From assembly GCF_036227485.1 (NCBI RefSeq), contig NZ_CP109479.1, forward strand, positions 4,650,001 to 4,714,000: DNA of 64,000 nt. The letters are read 5' to 3'. The position numbers were made by a program, and so were the translations under genes. Positions 7,928 to 16,543 of the stretch are shown piece by piece. Position 1 is the first letter of the stretch; every line of letters starts with the position of its first letter. Source of the DNA: Streptomyces sp. NBC_01451 (GTDB lineage: Bacteria > Actinomycetota > Actinomycetes > Streptomycetales > Streptomycetaceae). The notes below the pieces were generated by a model. It was not told the origin of the DNA, searched no databases, and saw only the letters and a list, made by a program, of their open reading frames with translations.

Positions 7928-8557
7928 TCAACTCCCGTCGAGCGCCCCGGAGTTGCTCCCCGATCGCAGCAGCAGCGGACTCTCCGCGGCATCCGCCGCC
8001 ATCGCCGCGTCACCCGCCGGACCTGCCGCCGCCGCGAACTCCGCGACCGCCGTGTACGCCCCCGGCTCGCCCGCCGTGCGCTCCCTCGGCGTCTCGCACA
8101 CCCCCGGCTCGTCCTCCGCGCCCACCGGACACCGCAGTTGCACGGTGCGGGCACCGGGCCCCATGAGGCTCAGTACGGACGTGAGTGCGTGGCCGGTCGC
8201 GTTGCGGTAGTAGGTGCGCGCCCAGGTCTCCTCCCCCTGGGACAGCACACAGGTCTGCGCCTCGATGCCGTCGGGGGAGGTGAGTTCGGGACCGCAGCGG
8301 GCGGCCGTGGCGAGCCCCAGGCCCAGCAGCAGCGGGGAGCCGGTGGCGTCGACGGAAGCGGCGGGCGGATCGGCGGCCTCTCGCGCCTTGCCGTCCACCG
8401 GGCCGTCCCGCAGGCCGTCCCGGGGGCCTTCTTCCGGCGTCAGGGAGAGGAGGGCGTCGCGGTCCGCGTCGCCGACGGGCCCCGCGGACGCCACGGCCAG
8501 CGGCAGGGCGACCGTGAGCGCCACGACGCCCGAGAGCGCGAGCAGACGGAGGTTCAT
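7928..8557 (-). CDS. Secreted protein of unknown function, 209 residues
   Basis: The protein begins with a clear signal peptide (MNLRLLALSGVVALTVALPL, cleavage probably after ASA). The mature region is Ala/Pro/Gly-rich and has four cysteines (RCGPE, QTCVL, LRCPV, GVCET) that could form two disulfides. No enzyme motif is visible. The ATG at 8557 has no Shine-Dalgarno sequence; the preceding bases are pyrimidine-rich (TTCACCTCC), so translation may be leaderless or the start may be wrong. It ends downstream of the degenerate Prim-Pol gene on the same strand with a 56-bp gap and may be cotranscribed with it. Confidence 0.65.
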   Translation of the reverse strand: MNLRLLALSGVVALTVALPLAVASAGPVGDADRDALLSLTPEEGPRDGLRDGPVDGKAREAADPPAASVDATGSPLLLGLGLATAARCGPELTSPDGIEAQTCVLSQGEETWARTYYRNATGHALTSVLSLMGPGARTVQLRCPVGAEDEPGVCETPRERTAGEPGAYTAVAEFAAAAGPAGDAAMAADAAESPLLLRSGSNSGALDGS

Positions 8558-8613
8558 GGAGGTGAAGATAACGACAGGGGACGGGCGCCCGGTTGCCCGC
8601 GCGCCCGACACCC

Positions 8614-9288
8614 CTACAACTCGGGCGCGCTCACACCCGTACGAGTGAGGGCCTCGACCACGGCGTCCACCACGGCCTCGACATCGGGTACCCAGGGCGA
8701 GGCCGAGCCGGGCAGCGGTGCGCGCTCCCAGCGGATCTGGCCCTGGCCGGTCTCGGACGGGGGCAGCGCGATGTAGCCGCCCTCGCTGTGGAAGCGGAGG
8801 GAGCCGGGCACGAAGTCCTTCGCGTACAGCAGCTCGCCCAGCTGTTCCATCGTGTACGGCTTCACGAGCAGCGACCAGCGGGTGGGCGCCGCCACGACCG
8901 GACCCAGGCGCATGCCCTTGCGGTCCAGGGCTTCGAGGGCGCGGGCCGCGGCCGGGGCCGGCAGGCTCACCGCGCACGGGGCCACGCCGCCCGTGGCGAG
9001 GATGATGGGGGCCGTCGGCCGGTTGGTCCACCACCAGCGCACCATGCGCTCGTCGGTGGTGGCCGCGAGCAGGCCGGGGTCGAACGGGTGAGCGCCGGGA
9101 ACCGTGCACTCCGGATCCGGGCAGCCGCAACGGGCACGCCCCTGTGGATCCGGTGCCACGCCCGGGAGTACGGGCCACTGCCATCCGGTCGCGAACGTCA
9201 GAGCCGCGCCGAGGACCTCAGGCTTCCCGCCGTCACGCCGGGACAGGAGCCTGCGTCGCCTTCCGAGCCTTCCGAGGATCTCGCGCAT
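8614..9288 (-). CDS. Prim-Pol family protein lacking catalytic motifs
   Basis: The 224-residue protein resembles the bifunctional DNA primase/polymerase N-terminal domain in overall layout: TGWQWPVLPGVAPD, a cysteine-containing CGCPDPEC..PGAHPFDP insert, WWTNRPTAPIILATGG and EGGYIALPPS. The catalytic motifs are not preserved. Where active members have a D-x-D, this one reads APCAVSLPA, and no SGGxH motif follows. It is therefore probably not a polymerase. AAAGGAAC about 7 bases upstream supports the ATG at 9288. The Cys-rich insert might bind zinc. The active-type relative lies at 1322-2188. Confidence 0.65.
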   Translation of the reverse strand: MREILGRLGRRRRLLSRRDGGKPEVLGAALTFATGWQWPVLPGVAPDPQGRARCGCPDPECTVPGAHPFDPGLLAATTDERMVRWWWTNRPTAPIILATGGVAPCAVSLPAPAAARALEALDRKGMRLGPVVAAPTRWSLLVKPYTMEQLGELLYAKDFVPGSLRFHSEGGYIALPPSETGQGQIRWERAPLPGSASPWVPDVEAVVDAVVEALTRTGVSAPEL

Positions 9289-9900
9289 GAGCGCTCGTTC
9301 CTTTCCGTTGCACGCCTGGCAACACCGTGGGCCACATCACACCATGTGTCGATCACTTCACTGTGCGTATCTTCTGGGGCTTCCCAACCTGCGAGAGGCA
9401 AGGGGAAGCCCCCTGTCGTGCGCCGAGCGCCGAGCGTTGGTTACGTCCGCGTCCATACTGCGTTCATCAAAAGCATGGGCATGGCGCGGGGTGGCGGAGT
9501 CTGGCGTTTTGCCGTCCCGCGTGTTCCCTCCGCCTCCGCCAAGGGAGGATGGGGCACGGTCGTCGGTGGTAAAGACGCCCGGGTCCGTCGCCAGGTTCCG
9601 GGCGGTTGCACAACCACCCCTGGGCCTTCACCGAGAACGTACCCACCAAGACCGCTGTGACGCTCCGTCGAACCAGGCCAGTCGACCGCAATAACCCGCT
9701 ACCCGAGTCAGTTTTAAGCCAACTTCGCTTTTCCGCAAGGGGACCCCGGCAAACCCACGGACACCAGGAATCCCGGCAGGACAATGCTGGACATCCCCTC
9801 ACGAGTGCGTGTACATGTGGAGACACTGCTAGCGGCGCAGAATCACATGGGGGTTTGCGATGCTATTGAGCAATAAGCGCCGGTCGGAAGGCCGGACGCC
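9289..9900. other. Gene-free region of 612 bp
   Basis: The region lies between the leftward Prim-Pol-like gene and the rightward phosphatase gene and must hold both promoters. I find no ORF with a ribosome binding site, no RNA gene fold and no long repeat. The final 100 bases are relatively A/T-rich (GATGCTATTGAGCAATAAGC), which suits a promoter and leader for the phosphatase gene. Confidence 0.35.
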
Positions 9901-11316
9901 ATGAACGCCCCTCACCTCCCGAAAGTGGCTGGAATCGATGCCACGGTTCCCTCGCCCGCACACACTGTCGCGCCCGCGCCCGTATCACCGGACACCCCAG
10001 CAGACACACCCGCGCTGACCTGCCCGAACGGCCCCGGCATCCTCCTTCAGGACCGCCTCGCCGGCTGGGTGTCCGACCTCACAACGCTGCATGAGCTCAC
10101 CGAACGGCTGGCGCGCACGGGAGTACTCGCCGACGCACTCCAGGAGCTGCTGCGCGCCGGAGCCGCTCTCGTGGGCGCCCGGCGCGGTCTCGTCGTCCTG
10201 GAACCCGGTGACGGTCTGGGCCCCGACACCACCATCGGCCTGGGGCTGGCCCGCGCCGACCTCGGGCACATCGAGACGGTCCCGCGCGGCGCGATGCCGT
10301 ACGGGCAGCTCCTCGACACGGCCGCCGGGCTGCCCGGCGGCGAGAGCGAAATCACACACCCGGACCTCCTCGCCGAGGACGGTCTCGACCCCCGCCACCG
10401 CGAGGTGGCCGCCCGCCTCGGCTACGCGGCGAGCTACGCGCTCCCCCTGTCGACCGAGTCCGCGGGCCGCCTCGGCGCGGCCGTCTGGCTGTACGACGAA
10501 CCCGCGGAGCCGGTCGAACGGCAGCGCCACCTCGTCGGCCTGTACGCGCGGTTCGCGACAGAGCACCTGGCGCGGCTGGTCGAAGTGGAGCGCACGCGCG
10601 CGTGCGTGCGGACGATCTCCGAGGAACTGCTGCCCGCCCGGCTGCCCCGGACGGCCGGCGTCCAGCTGGCCGCCCGGCACCGCACCGGTCCGCGCGGCGG
10701 CGGCGACTGGTACGACGCGCTGCCGCTGCCGGACGCGGCCCTGGGCCTCGCCGTGGGCGCGGTGACCGGCTCCGGGCCGAGCGCCGTCGCCGCGATGGGC
10801 CGGCTGCGGGCCTCCCTGCGCGCGTACGCCGTGATGGAGGGCGAGGACCCGGTGGCGGTCCTCTCCGACCTGGAGCTGCTGCTGAGGCTCACCGAGCCGG
10901 CCCGCTGCGCCACCGCCCTGTTCGCGTACTGCGAGCCCGCGCTGCGCAAGATCACGCTGGCCGGCGCCGGGCACTGCCCGCCCCTGCTGATCGGCGAGCG
11001 GCGCACGGAGTTCGTGGAGACCACCGTGTCGGCGCCGCTCGGGATGCTCGCCTGCTGGGAGGCGCCCAGCGTGGAGTTCCGTACCGAGCCCGGAGAGACG
11101 GTTCTGCTCTACACCGACGGGCTGCTGCACCGCACCGGCGAACCCGTGGACCGGGCCTTCTCCCGGCTGCACGCGGCGGCGGCGAGCGTGCCCCGGCAGC
11201 TGCGGGACGACCCGGGCGCCATCGCGGACCACGTCCTGCGGAGCATGCTGCCGGACGAGCTGGACGCGTCGGACGGTCAGGAGGACGTCGTACTGCTGTC
11301 GGCGCGGTTCGAGTGA
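9901..11316 (+). CDS. SpoIIE-type PP2C phosphatase domain protein with GAF-like N-terminus
   Basis: The 471-residue protein has a Pro/Ala-rich start, a GAF-like sensory region at about 60-235 and a C-terminal SpoIIE-type PP2C domain. Preserved phosphatase motifs include GGDWYD (267-272), AGHCPPLL (near 356-363), LLYTDGLLH (402-410) and the terminal QEDVVLL. In the second metal motif, usually VGDVxGxG, this protein reads VGAVTGSG, so a manganese-binding Asp is replaced by Ala287. Activity may be reduced or the protein may act by binding only. The family usually dephosphorylates anti-anti-sigma factors in partner-switch pathways. The start ATG follows GGAAGG at some distance. Confidence 0.8.
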   Translation: MNAPHLPKVAGIDATVPSPAHTVAPAPVSPDTPADTPALTCPNGPGILLQDRLAGWVSDLTTLHELTERLARTGVLADALQELLRAGAALVGARRGLVVLEPGDGLGPDTTIGLGLARADLGHIETVPRGAMPYGQLLDTAAGLPGGESEITHPDLLAEDGLDPRHREVAARLGYAASYALPLSTESAGRLGAAVWLYDEPAEPVERQRHLVGLYARFATEHLARLVEVERTRACVRTISEELLPARLPRTAGVQLAARHRTGPRGGGDWYDALPLPDAALGLAVGAVTGSGPSAVAAMGRLRASLRAYAVMEGEDPVAVLSDLELLLRLTEPARCATALFAYCEPALRKITLAGAGHCPPLLIGERRTEFVETTVSAPLGMLACWEAPSVEFRTEPGETVLLYTDGLLHRTGEPVDRAFSRLHAAAASVPRQLRDDPGAIADHVLRSMLPDELDASDGQEDVVLLSARFE

Positions 11317-11439
11317 GCGGCCGGACATCCGGCCGGACATATGGCCGGTCGTCCGGTGGATCCCCTTTCGCGCCTCTGGGCCCTGTCCCGTACGACCGTA
11401 CGATGGACGGGGTCCAGTGCCGTATCTAGGAGGATGACC

Positions 11440-12906
11440 GTGGCGGACGAGCTCAATCCGGTGACCCCGGAGACTGAGACCGAGCCCGAAGAGCCGATCA
11501 AGCAGCGGAAGAACGGCCTGTACCCGGGCGTCTCCGACGAGCTTGCCGAGAACATGAAGTCCGGCTGGGCCGACACCGAGCTGACGGGCCTGGAGCCCAT
11601 CGCGCAGGCCGCTCACACGGCCGCCCGCCGCGCCGCGCTCTCCGCGCGCTTCCCGGGCGAGCGGCTGGTGATCCCCGCGGGCAACCTGAAGACGCGTTCG
11701 AACGACACGGAGTACCCCTTCCGCGCGTCGGTCGAGTACGCCTACCTGACCGGCAACCAGACGGAGGACGGCGTCCTCGTCCTGGAGCCGACGGCCGAGG
11801 GCCACAGGGCGACGATCTATCTCCTCCCGCGCTCCGACCGCGAGAACGGTGAGTTCTGGCTCTCCGGGCAGGGCGAGCTGTGGGTCGGCCGTCGGCACTC
11901 GCTCACCGAGGCCGAACAGGTGTACGGCATTCCGGCCGCGGACGTCCGCGAGCTCGCCGCCGCGCTGACGGAGGCCACCGGGCCGGTGCGGGTCGTACGC
12001 GGGTTCGACGCCGGTATCGAGGCCGCGCTGACCGACAAGGTCACCGCCGAGCACGACGACGAACTGCGGGTCTTCCTGTCCGAGGCGCGGCTGGTCAAGG
12101 ACGACTTCGAGATCGGTGAGCTGCAGAAGGCCGTCGACTCGACGGTGCGCGGCTTCGAGGACGTGGTGAAGGTCCTCGACAAGGCCGAGGCGACCTCCGA
12201 GCGGTACATCGAAGGGACGTTCTTCCTCCGCGCGCGGGTCGAGGGCAACGACGTCGGCTACGGCTCCATCTGCGCGGCCGGTCCGCACGCCTGCACGCTG
12301 CACTGGGTGCGCAACGACGGGGCCGTGCGCTCCGGTGAGCTGCTGCTGCTGGACGCGGGCGTCGAGACGCACACGTACTACACGGCCGACGTCACCCGGA
12401 CGCTCCCGATCAACGGCACGTACACCGAGATCCAGAAGAAGATCTACGACGCGGTGTACGACGCCCAGGAGGCCGGGATCGCCGCGGTGAAGCCCGGCGG
12501 CAAGTACCGGGACTTCCACGACGCGGCGCAGCGGGTGCTGGCCGAGCGGATCGTGGAGTGGGGGCTCGTCGAAGGGCCCGTGGAGCGGGTGCTGGAGCTG
12601 GGGTTGCAGCGGAGGTGGACGCTGCACGGCACCGGGCACATGCTCGGCATGGACGTTCACGACTGCGCCGCGGCTCGGGTCGAGTCCTACGTCGACGGGA
12701 CGCTGGAGCCGGGGATGGTGCTGACCGTCGAGCCCGGGTTGTACTTCCAGGCCGATGATCTGACCGTACCTGTGGAGTATCGGGGTATCGGGGTGCGGAT
12801 CGAGGACGACATCCTGGTGACCGAGGGTGGTAACCGGAACCTTTCGGCCGGGCTTCCTCGTCGCTCCGACGAAGTGGAGGCTTGGATGGCCTCCCTGAAG
12901 AGCTGA
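11440..12906 (+). CDS. pepP: Aminopeptidase P (Xaa-Pro aminopeptidase), M24B family
   Basis: The 488-residue enzyme removes N-terminal residues before proline. An N-terminal aminopeptidase-P domain (GNLKTRSNDTEYPFRASVEY) precedes the pita-bread catalytic domain with metal ligands in LLLDAGVETH, YTADVTRTL, GTGHMLGMDVHD, VEPGLYF and GIGVRIEDD, all preserved. The GTG at 11440 is preferred because AGGAGG at 11428-11433 is spaced 6 bases from it, whereas the ATG at 11434 directly abuts it. It lies 123 bases after the phosphatase gene. Confidence 0.9.
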   Translation: MADELNPVTPETETEPEEPIKQRKNGLYPGVSDELAENMKSGWADTELTGLEPIAQAAHTAARRAALSARFPGERLVIPAGNLKTRSNDTEYPFRASVEYAYLTGNQTEDGVLVLEPTAEGHRATIYLLPRSDRENGEFWLSGQGELWVGRRHSLTEAEQVYGIPAADVRELAAALTEATGPVRVVRGFDAGIEAALTDKVTAEHDDELRVFLSEARLVKDDFEIGELQKAVDSTVRGFEDVVKVLDKAEATSERYIEGTFFLRARVEGNDVGYGSICAAGPHACTLHWVRNDGAVRSGELLLLDAGVETHTYYTADVTRTLPINGTYTEIQKKIYDAVYDAQEAGIAAVKPGGKYRDFHDAAQRVLAERIVEWGLVEGPVERVLELGLQRRWTLHGTGHMLGMDVHDCAAARVESYVDGTLEPGMVLTVEPGLYFQADDLTVPVEYRGIGVRIEDDILVTEGGNRNLSAGLPRRSDEVEAWMASLKS

Positions 12907-12928
12907 TCTTCCGGCTGCGGGCAGTTCC

Positions 12929-14368
12929 GTGACTGAGCGCGCCCACGCGGCGGAGCCGCACATGTCACAGCCCCGCGCCCCTGTCGGCGTCGGTCTGGAC
13001 CTGCATCTGGAGTTCGCCGTCGGTGAAGGGCGCCGTGGCGGGCTTGAGCGCGCCCTGCGGGATGCCGTGCGGGACGGACGGCTCGCGCCCGGGGCCCTGC
13101 TGCCCGCCACTCGGCGGCTCGCCGAGGAGTTGGGGATCTCCCGGGGGACCGTCAAGGCGGCCTACGACCAGCTTGTCGCCGAGGGTTTTCTGACCGCTCG
13201 GCAGGGGGCCGGTACACAGGTCGCCGCGCTGTCCTCCGCGGCCGCCGAACCGCCGGAGGCACAGGCACGCGCGCGTGTGCCCCGGTTCGATCTGCGGCCC
13301 GGCAGTCCGGATGTGGGGACGTTCCCGGCGGACGCCTGGCTGCGGGCGCTGCGCCGGGCCATCGCGTCGGCGCCCTCCCTGGCGTACGACTACGGCGATC
13401 CGCGCGGCCGGATCGAGCTGCGGACGGCGCTGTCCGGCTACCTGGGGCGGGCCCGAGGGGTGCTCGCGCCGCCCGAGCGGATCGTGATCACCTCCGGGTA
13501 CGTGCAGGGGCTCGCGCTCCTCACGCGGGTGCTGGACGGCGCCACGGTCGCCATGGAGGACCCCGGGCTGCCCTTCCACCGGGAGGTCGTACGCCGGGCC
13601 GGCGGACGGGTCGTGCCTGTGGGCGTCGACGAACGCGGCGCCCGTGTCGAGGAGTTGGCCGCCCGGCGCCAGGTCTCCGCGGTGGTCGTCACGCCCGCCC
13701 ATCAGTACCCGACCGGCGTCACCCTGCACCCGGCACGGCGGCGGGCGCTCACCGACTGGGCACGCGCGCGTGACGGGCTGATCGTCGAGGACGACTACGA
13801 CGGGGAGTTCCGGTACGACAGACAGCCGGTCGGCGCACTTCAGGGAATGGCCCCCGGGCAGGTCGCCTACATCGGCACCGCCTCCAAGACGCTCGGGCCC
13901 GCCCTGCGCCTGGGCTGGATGGTGCTGCCGCCGTACCTCGTCGACGCGGTCGCCGACGCCAAGCTGCACAGCGACCACCACACGGAGACCATCGGCCAGC
14001 TGGCTCTCGCCGAACTGATCACCAGCCACGCCTACGACCGGCACGTGCGCGCGTGCCGCCTGCGCTACCGGCGCCGGCGGGACCGGCTCGTCGAACTGCT
14101 GGGCGCCCGCCGGAACGTGCGCGGGATCGCGGCCGGGCTGCACGCCCTGGTGGAGGTGGCCGACGAGGCGGCGGTCCTGGCGCGGGCCGAGGAGGCCGGG
14201 CTCGCGGTCGGGCATCTCGGGGAGCACTGGCACGCGCCGGGCGAGGGGCCGGAGGCGGGGGCGGCGGGAGGCCGGGCGCAGGGGCTGGTCGTGGGGTACG
14301 GGACGCCTCGGGAGCGGGTGTACCCGGAGGCGCTTGAGGTGCTCGGGCGGGTTCTGGAGGGTGGCTGA
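12929..14368 (+). CDS. MocR/PdxR-type GntR regulator with aminotransferase domain
   Basis: The 479-residue protein has an N-terminal winged helix of the GntR type (LPATRRLAEELGISRGTVKAAYDQL, about 50-80) fused to a fold-type I aminotransferase domain with the PLP-binding lysine in GTASKTLGPALRLGW. Such MocR proteins sense PLP or amines and usually activate a neighbouring gene. The likely target is the MFS exporter 126 bases downstream, whose promoter region has the paired motif ATTGGGCC. The GTG start at 12929 lacks a ribosome binding site. An ATG at 12962 preceded by GGAG is a good alternative. Confidence 0.85.
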   Translation: MTERAHAAEPHMSQPRAPVGVGLDLHLEFAVGEGRRGGLERALRDAVRDGRLAPGALLPATRRLAEELGISRGTVKAAYDQLVAEGFLTARQGAGTQVAALSSAAAEPPEAQARARVPRFDLRPGSPDVGTFPADAWLRALRRAIASAPSLAYDYGDPRGRIELRTALSGYLGRARGVLAPPERIVITSGYVQGLALLTRVLDGATVAMEDPGLPFHREVVRRAGGRVVPVGVDERGARVEELAARRQVSAVVVTPAHQYPTGVTLHPARRRALTDWARARDGLIVEDDYDGEFRYDRQPVGALQGMAPGQVAYIGTASKTLGPALRLGWMVLPPYLVDAVADAKLHSDHHTETIGQLALAELITSHAYDRHVRACRLRYRRRRDRLVELLGARRNVRGIAAGLHALVEVADEAAVLARAEEAGLAVGHLGEHWHAPGEGPEAGAAGGRAQGLVVGYGTPRERVYPEALEVLGRVLEGG

Positions 14369-14425
14369 GCACGGTTTCCCGGGAGGGAATCAGGAGTGGC
14401 GTCCGGGAATGGCGTCCGGCGTGAA

Positions 14426-14457
14426 ATTGGGCCATGAAAGGGCGCGACTATTGGGCC
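14426..14457 (+). promoter_or_regulatory. Direct repeat ATTGGGCC and leaderless promoter before the MFS gene
   Basis: ATTGGGCC occurs at 14426-14433 and 14450-14457, 24 bases apart in direct orientation, as expected for MocR-type operators. Downstream a TAACGT (14481-14486) lies 7 bases before the ATG at 14494, and the start has no ribosome binding site, which is consistent with a leaderless mRNA. Confidence 0.45.
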
Positions 14458-14493
14458 TGCCCATCGGTCCACCGGGCTTCTAACGTCGTCCGT

Positions 14494-15726
14494 ATGAACA
14501 ACACCCTCGTCCCGCCCGCAGGCCCGCAGCGCGTCCTCGCCCTGGCCCAGCTGACCAACTCGGTCGGCGACGGGGCGTACTACGTCACCTCCGCCCTCTA
14601 CTTCACCCACGTCGTCGGACTCGCCCCCGCGCGCGTGGGGCTCGGGCTGACGCTCGCCTGGGCCGTCGGTTCGCTGGTCGGGGTGCCGCTCGGGAGGCTC
14701 GCCGACCGGCGCGGGGCGCGCGGCACCGCCGTACTGCTGGCGCTCGCCACGGGGACCGCGGTGGCGTCCTTCCTGGTCGTGCGGGGCTTCGTGCCGTTCG
14801 TGATCGCGGCCTGTGCCTACGCGTCCGCGCAGTCGGGGCTGGCGGCGGCCCGGCAGGCGCTGCTCGCCGGGCTGGTGACCCCCAAGGACCGCACGCGGCT
14901 GCTCGCGCACCTCCAGTCCACCCTCAACGCCGGTCTGGCGGTGGGCGCCGGGCTCGGCGGCCTCGCGCTGAACGCCGGGACGCGGGCGGCGTATCTCGGG
15001 GTGTTCGCGCTGGACGCGGTGAGTTTCCTGGTGTGCGCGGGGCTGCTGCTGCGGCTGCCGTCGGTGGCGCCCGTCGCCGTGACGACGTCGCGGGGGCTCG
15101 GTGTGCTGCGCGACCGGCCGTACGTCGTCGTGACGCTGCTCAACACCGTGCTGCTGCTGCGCATGCCGTTGCTCAGCCTCGGAATCCCGCTCTGGATCAC
15201 CGAGCGGACCGGTGCTCCGGCCTGGGTCGTCTCCGCGCTGTTCGTGCTCAACACGGGCGCGGTGATGGTGTTCCAGGTGCGGATGGCGCGCGGGGTGTCG
15301 GGGCTCGCGTCGGCCACCCGCGCGGTGCGGCGCTCCGGGTGGGTCATGCTCGCGGCGTGCGCGGTGTTCGCCCTGTCGGCGGGGCTGAGCCCCTGGGTGG
15401 CCGTCGGTGTCCTGGTGGTCGGCGCGGTGCTCCAGGTCGTCGCCGAGATGGGGCAGTCGGCGGGCTCCTGGCAGCTGTCGTTCGAGCTGGCCCCGGCCGA
15501 CCGGGTCGGCGAGTACCAGGGCTTCTTCGGCACCGGCGTCACCGTGGCCCGTACCGCGGGGCCCCTCGTCCTCACCACGCTGCTGGTGGGCTGGGGGACC
15601 CCGGGGTGGCTGCTGCTGGGCGGCGTCACGCTGGTGGCGTCGTACGCGATGGGGCCGGCGGCCCGGAAGGCGGCCGTCGGCGGACGGTCGGGCGCGGCCG
15701 TCAGGCGGCCCGTGTCAGTGAGCTGA
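14494..15726 (+). CDS. MFS transporter
   Basis: The 410-residue protein is hydrophobic, with about 12 predicted membrane segments. Between segments 2 and 3 it has the MFS motif in the form GRLADRRGARG, and segment 5 is also typical (LNAGLAVGAGLGG). It is probably a drug or metabolite exporter, and the substrate cannot be read from the sequence. Control by the MocR protein encoded upstream is likely from the promoter repeats. Its 3' end overlaps the convergent CitG-like gene by 26 bases. Confidence 0.85.
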   Translation: MNNTLVPPAGPQRVLALAQLTNSVGDGAYYVTSALYFTHVVGLAPARVGLGLTLAWAVGSLVGVPLGRLADRRGARGTAVLLALATGTAVASFLVVRGFVPFVIAACAYASAQSGLAAARQALLAGLVTPKDRTRLLAHLQSTLNAGLAVGAGLGGLALNAGTRAAYLGVFALDAVSFLVCAGLLLRLPSVAPVAVTTSRGLGVLRDRPYVVVTLLNTVLLLRMPLLSLGIPLWITERTGAPAWVVSALFVLNTGAVMVFQVRMARGVSGLASATRAVRRSGWVMLAACAVFALSAGLSPWVAVGVLVVGAVLQVVAEMGQSAGSWQLSFELAPADRVGEYQGFFGTGVTVARTAGPLVLTTLLVGWGTPGWLLLGGVTLVASYAMGPAARKAAVGGRSGAAVRRPVSVS

Positions 15727-16534
15727 CGGGCAGGGAGTCCAGGAACAGAGCCCCCGCGAAGAGGCCGGCGCTGCCGCGGGGGCTCCACGCGCGCGCGTGG
15801 AGGTCGTCGTCGAAGGCGGTCAGCGCCGCGGCGCCCGCCTCCGTGGACGTGCCGCCCGCCTCCAGGATGCCGCGGGCGCCCGCCTGGACGTGGCGCAGGC
15901 CGAGCGGGCCCGCCGTGTACAGCAACTCGGTGTCCTGGAGCGTCGACATGACGGTCAGCAGGGCGTCGAGGCGGGCCTCCGCCTCCGTCGCGCCGGTCGA
16001 GCGGGCGGTGGCGAGGGCGTCCAACGCCCGCTTCACGTGCGGGAATCCGGCCCTCGCCTCGCCCCGGGCGCCGGCCGCGCCGTACTTCGCCGACACCGAG
16101 GAGCCCCGGGAGGGCCTGCGCGGGGCACGCTTGTCGGGGTGGGAGGCGATGCGCTTGGCGGCTGCGGCGACGTCGAGCGCCTTGGCCCGGGGGTCCAGGG
16201 CGGCTGCCGCGACCAGCAGGCCGAGCGCCCACAGGGCGCCCCGGTGGCCGCCGCCCGCCAGCGCCACCGAGTGCTCGGTGGACCGGCCGATCGCACCGAG
16301 TTCCGTACGGAGCGCGGGAGTCGGTTCGCCGGTGCGGCGGGCCGCGGCGGCCATCGCCGCGAGGCCGGGCGCGAGCGCCTTGGCCGACCAGCGCAGGGCG
16401 AGTTGGTCCTTGCGCGTGGCACGGGCGTCGAGATCGCGCGGGTCGGGCAGGCCCGGCTTGGGAGCCAGGGCCAGCTGCCCGGTCAGCGCGTCCACGGCGG
16501 CCAGCGCCAGCGCCTCGTCCTCACGGCTGCTCAT
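15701..16534 (-). CDS. Triphosphoribosyl-dephospho-CoA synthase family protein (CitG/MdcB-like)
   Basis: The 277-residue all-helical protein carries family motifs KPGLPDPRDLDARA (near 25-38), LAGGGHRGALWALGLL and GARGEARAGFP. CitG/MdcB make the precursor of the prosthetic group of citrate lyase or malonate decarboxylase from ATP and dephospho-CoA. No citrate lyase or malonate decarboxylase genes are near, so the client is unknown. Compared with the usual HTDMD and NTHKG motifs as I remember them, the motifs here are partly altered (GGGHRGALW), so catalysis may have drifted. It starts with ATG 10 bases after the dioxygenase stop on the same strand and is likely cotranscribed with it. Confidence 0.75.
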   Translation of the reverse strand: MSSREDEALALAAVDALTGQLALAPKPGLPDPRDLDARATRKDQLALRWSAKALAPGLAAMAAAARRTGEPTPALRTELGAIGRSTEHSVALAGGGHRGALWALGLLVAAAALDPRAKALDVAAAAKRIASHPDKRAPRRPSRGSSVSAKYGAAGARGEARAGFPHVKRALDALATARSTGATEAEARLDALLTVMSTLQDTELLYTAGPLGLRHVQAGARGILEAGGTSTEAGAAALTAFDDDLHARAWSPRGSAGLFAGALFLDSLPVSSLTRAA

Positions 16535-16543
16535 GGCCGCAGC

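Noticed and set aside
9985..13155. 1056-codon minus-strand frame opposite the phosphatase, aminopeptidase P and MocR genes
   Set aside because: It spans three recognised plus-strand genes and their gaps, has no domain and is an antisense shadow.
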